5,779 bases of DNA, taken from Chitinophagaceae bacterium UBA2793 (GTDB lineage Bacteria > Bacteroidota > Bacteroidia > Chitinophagales > Chitinophagaceae). Location: positions 1 to 5,779 of the forward strand of contig DEHT01000056.1 in assembly GCA_002352045.1 (NCBI GenBank). Reading direction: 5' to 3'. The notes beneath the pieces were generated by a model that saw nothing but the letters and a program-made list of their open reading frames with translations, made no database searches and was not told the origin of the DNA. Below are positions 5,122-5,779 of this stretch, piece by piece. The translations under genes and the position numbers were made by a program. Within the stretch, counting starts at the first letter, position 1; every line of letters begins with the position of its first letter.

Positions 5122-5779
5122 CTATTGTTTTACAAATTCTACTCTTCTGTTTTTTGCTTTTCCTAAAGCTGTATTGTTACTATCAACCGGAGCTGATTCT
5201 CCTTTGCCGTCGGTGGTCATTCTTGAAGCTGCAATACCAAATTCTTTTGATAGGGCTGCTTTTACAGCTTCGGCTCTTTTTTTAGAAAGGGTTAAGTTGC
5301 CATTGTCGTCGCCATCGCTATCGGTATGCCCAATTATTTGAACATTTACTTCTTTATTTTCTGTAAGTACATTTGCTATATCTTTTATGGCGCCATAGCT
5401 TTCTGGTTTTATTTTGTCGCTGTTTACATCAAATAAAATTCCGTTGGTAACAAATTTGCCTTCGGTAATTAATTTATTCCGGGTATCTGGGTTGCCAACT
5501 GCTAAACGAATATTTCCAATATAAAATGCATCATCATTATTGCTATTACCATCGTTTCTAAAATAAACAGATTCTAATTTTAATCCTTCTGAAATGCCTC
5601 TTGGTAAATCCCATACTTTTTTATCATCCATATAAACCCTAACCCTGGTTTTTTGACGCCAAATAGAAACCCTTACAGAAGTTTTATCAGGTTCAGAAAA
5701 ATTATCCTGGTCGGCTTCGTTTTTTAAATTTTGATTTTTGTTGAAGGAAGAATAAAAAAATGTCATACCTCTTTTTCCA
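5122..5779 (-). CDS. OmpA-family cell-envelope protein, 5' end outside the window
   Basis: The reading frame is open from the right edge to a TAG at 5122-5124. A Met occurs at 5766, but the frame continues upstream to the edge and the region after this Met is not a signal peptide, so the true start lies outside. Counting from that Met, residues 1-95 are strand-rich (VRVSIWRQKTRVRVYMDD, then FYIGNIRLAVG at 81-91) and resemble a jelly-roll or lectin-like sandwich. Residues 105-214 are an OmpA/MotB C-terminal domain, which binds peptidoglycan: ILFDVNSDKIKPES (110-123), GHTDSDGDDNGNLTLSKKRAEAV (146-168; Asp149 and Arg164 match the diaminopimelate-binding pair) and NRRVEF (206-211). The protein is probably exported and held in the outer membrane or periplasm. 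It converges on lutA across 40 bp. The role of the N-terminal domain is unknown. Confidence 0.88.
   Translation of the reverse strand, partial: GKRGMTFFYSSFNKNQNLKNEADQDNFSEPDKTSVRVSIWRQKTRVRVYMDDKKVWDLPRGISEGLKLESVYFRNDGNSNNDDAFYIGNIRLAVGNPDTRNKLITEGKFVTNGILFDVNSDKIKPESYGAIKDIANVLTENKEVNVQIIGHTDSDGDDNGNLTLSKKRAEAVKAALSKEFGIAASRMTTDGKGESAPVDSNNTALGKAKNRRVEFVKQ

Overview
The window looks like ordinary chromosomal DNA from a member of the Bacteroidota, most likely close to the Chitinophagaceae. The family placement is inferred from protein resemblance and base composition, not from a marker gene. Supporting signs are AT-rich intergenic DNA, A-rich stretches instead of Shine-Dalgarno sites before start codons, and promoter -7 boxes of the Bacteroidota type TAnnTTTG. 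All main genes are recognisable core or near-core genes.

Layout. Positions 1-34 (minus) hold what may be the first 11 codons of a secreted protein running off the left edge. Positions 35-224 carry no convincing gene. On the minus strand, recF (604-1689) is followed by a small DUF721/DciA-like gene (225-506), a replication and repair pair. A 166-bp divergent spacer (1690-1855) separates recF from a plus-strand run: pdhA (1856-2848, TTG start), a membrane-anchored TPR protein (2897-3625) and ribH (3645-4139). These three have gaps of 48 and 19 nt and are probably co-transcribed. Next is a 219-nt spacer that contains a 149-bp imperfect inverted-repeat element (4161-4309). It is followed by a LutA/YkgE-type iron-sulfur protein gene (4359-5081, plus). 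That gene converges, across a shared stem-loop (5082-5109), on an OmpA-domain protein gene (5122 to the right edge, minus, 5' end missing).

How the genes relate. RecF loads recombination factors at single-strand gaps, and the DUF721 protein is related to a helicase-loading factor. PdhA supplies the E1-alpha half of the pyruvate dehydrogenase decarboxylase, and its E1-beta, E2 and E3 partners are not in this window. RibH makes the lumazine precursor of riboflavin. The TPR protein resembles YfgM-type inner-membrane proteins. LutA normally works with LutB and LutC in L-lactate oxidation, but neither is present here.

I see no CRISPR array, rRNA or tRNA gene, transposase, or defence or biosynthetic cluster. 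The most interesting signals are non-coding: the 149-bp element, a perfect 11-bp hairpin inside the start of ribH, a TTG start for pdhA overlapped by an out-of-frame ATG, and an apparently leaderless DUF721 transcript.
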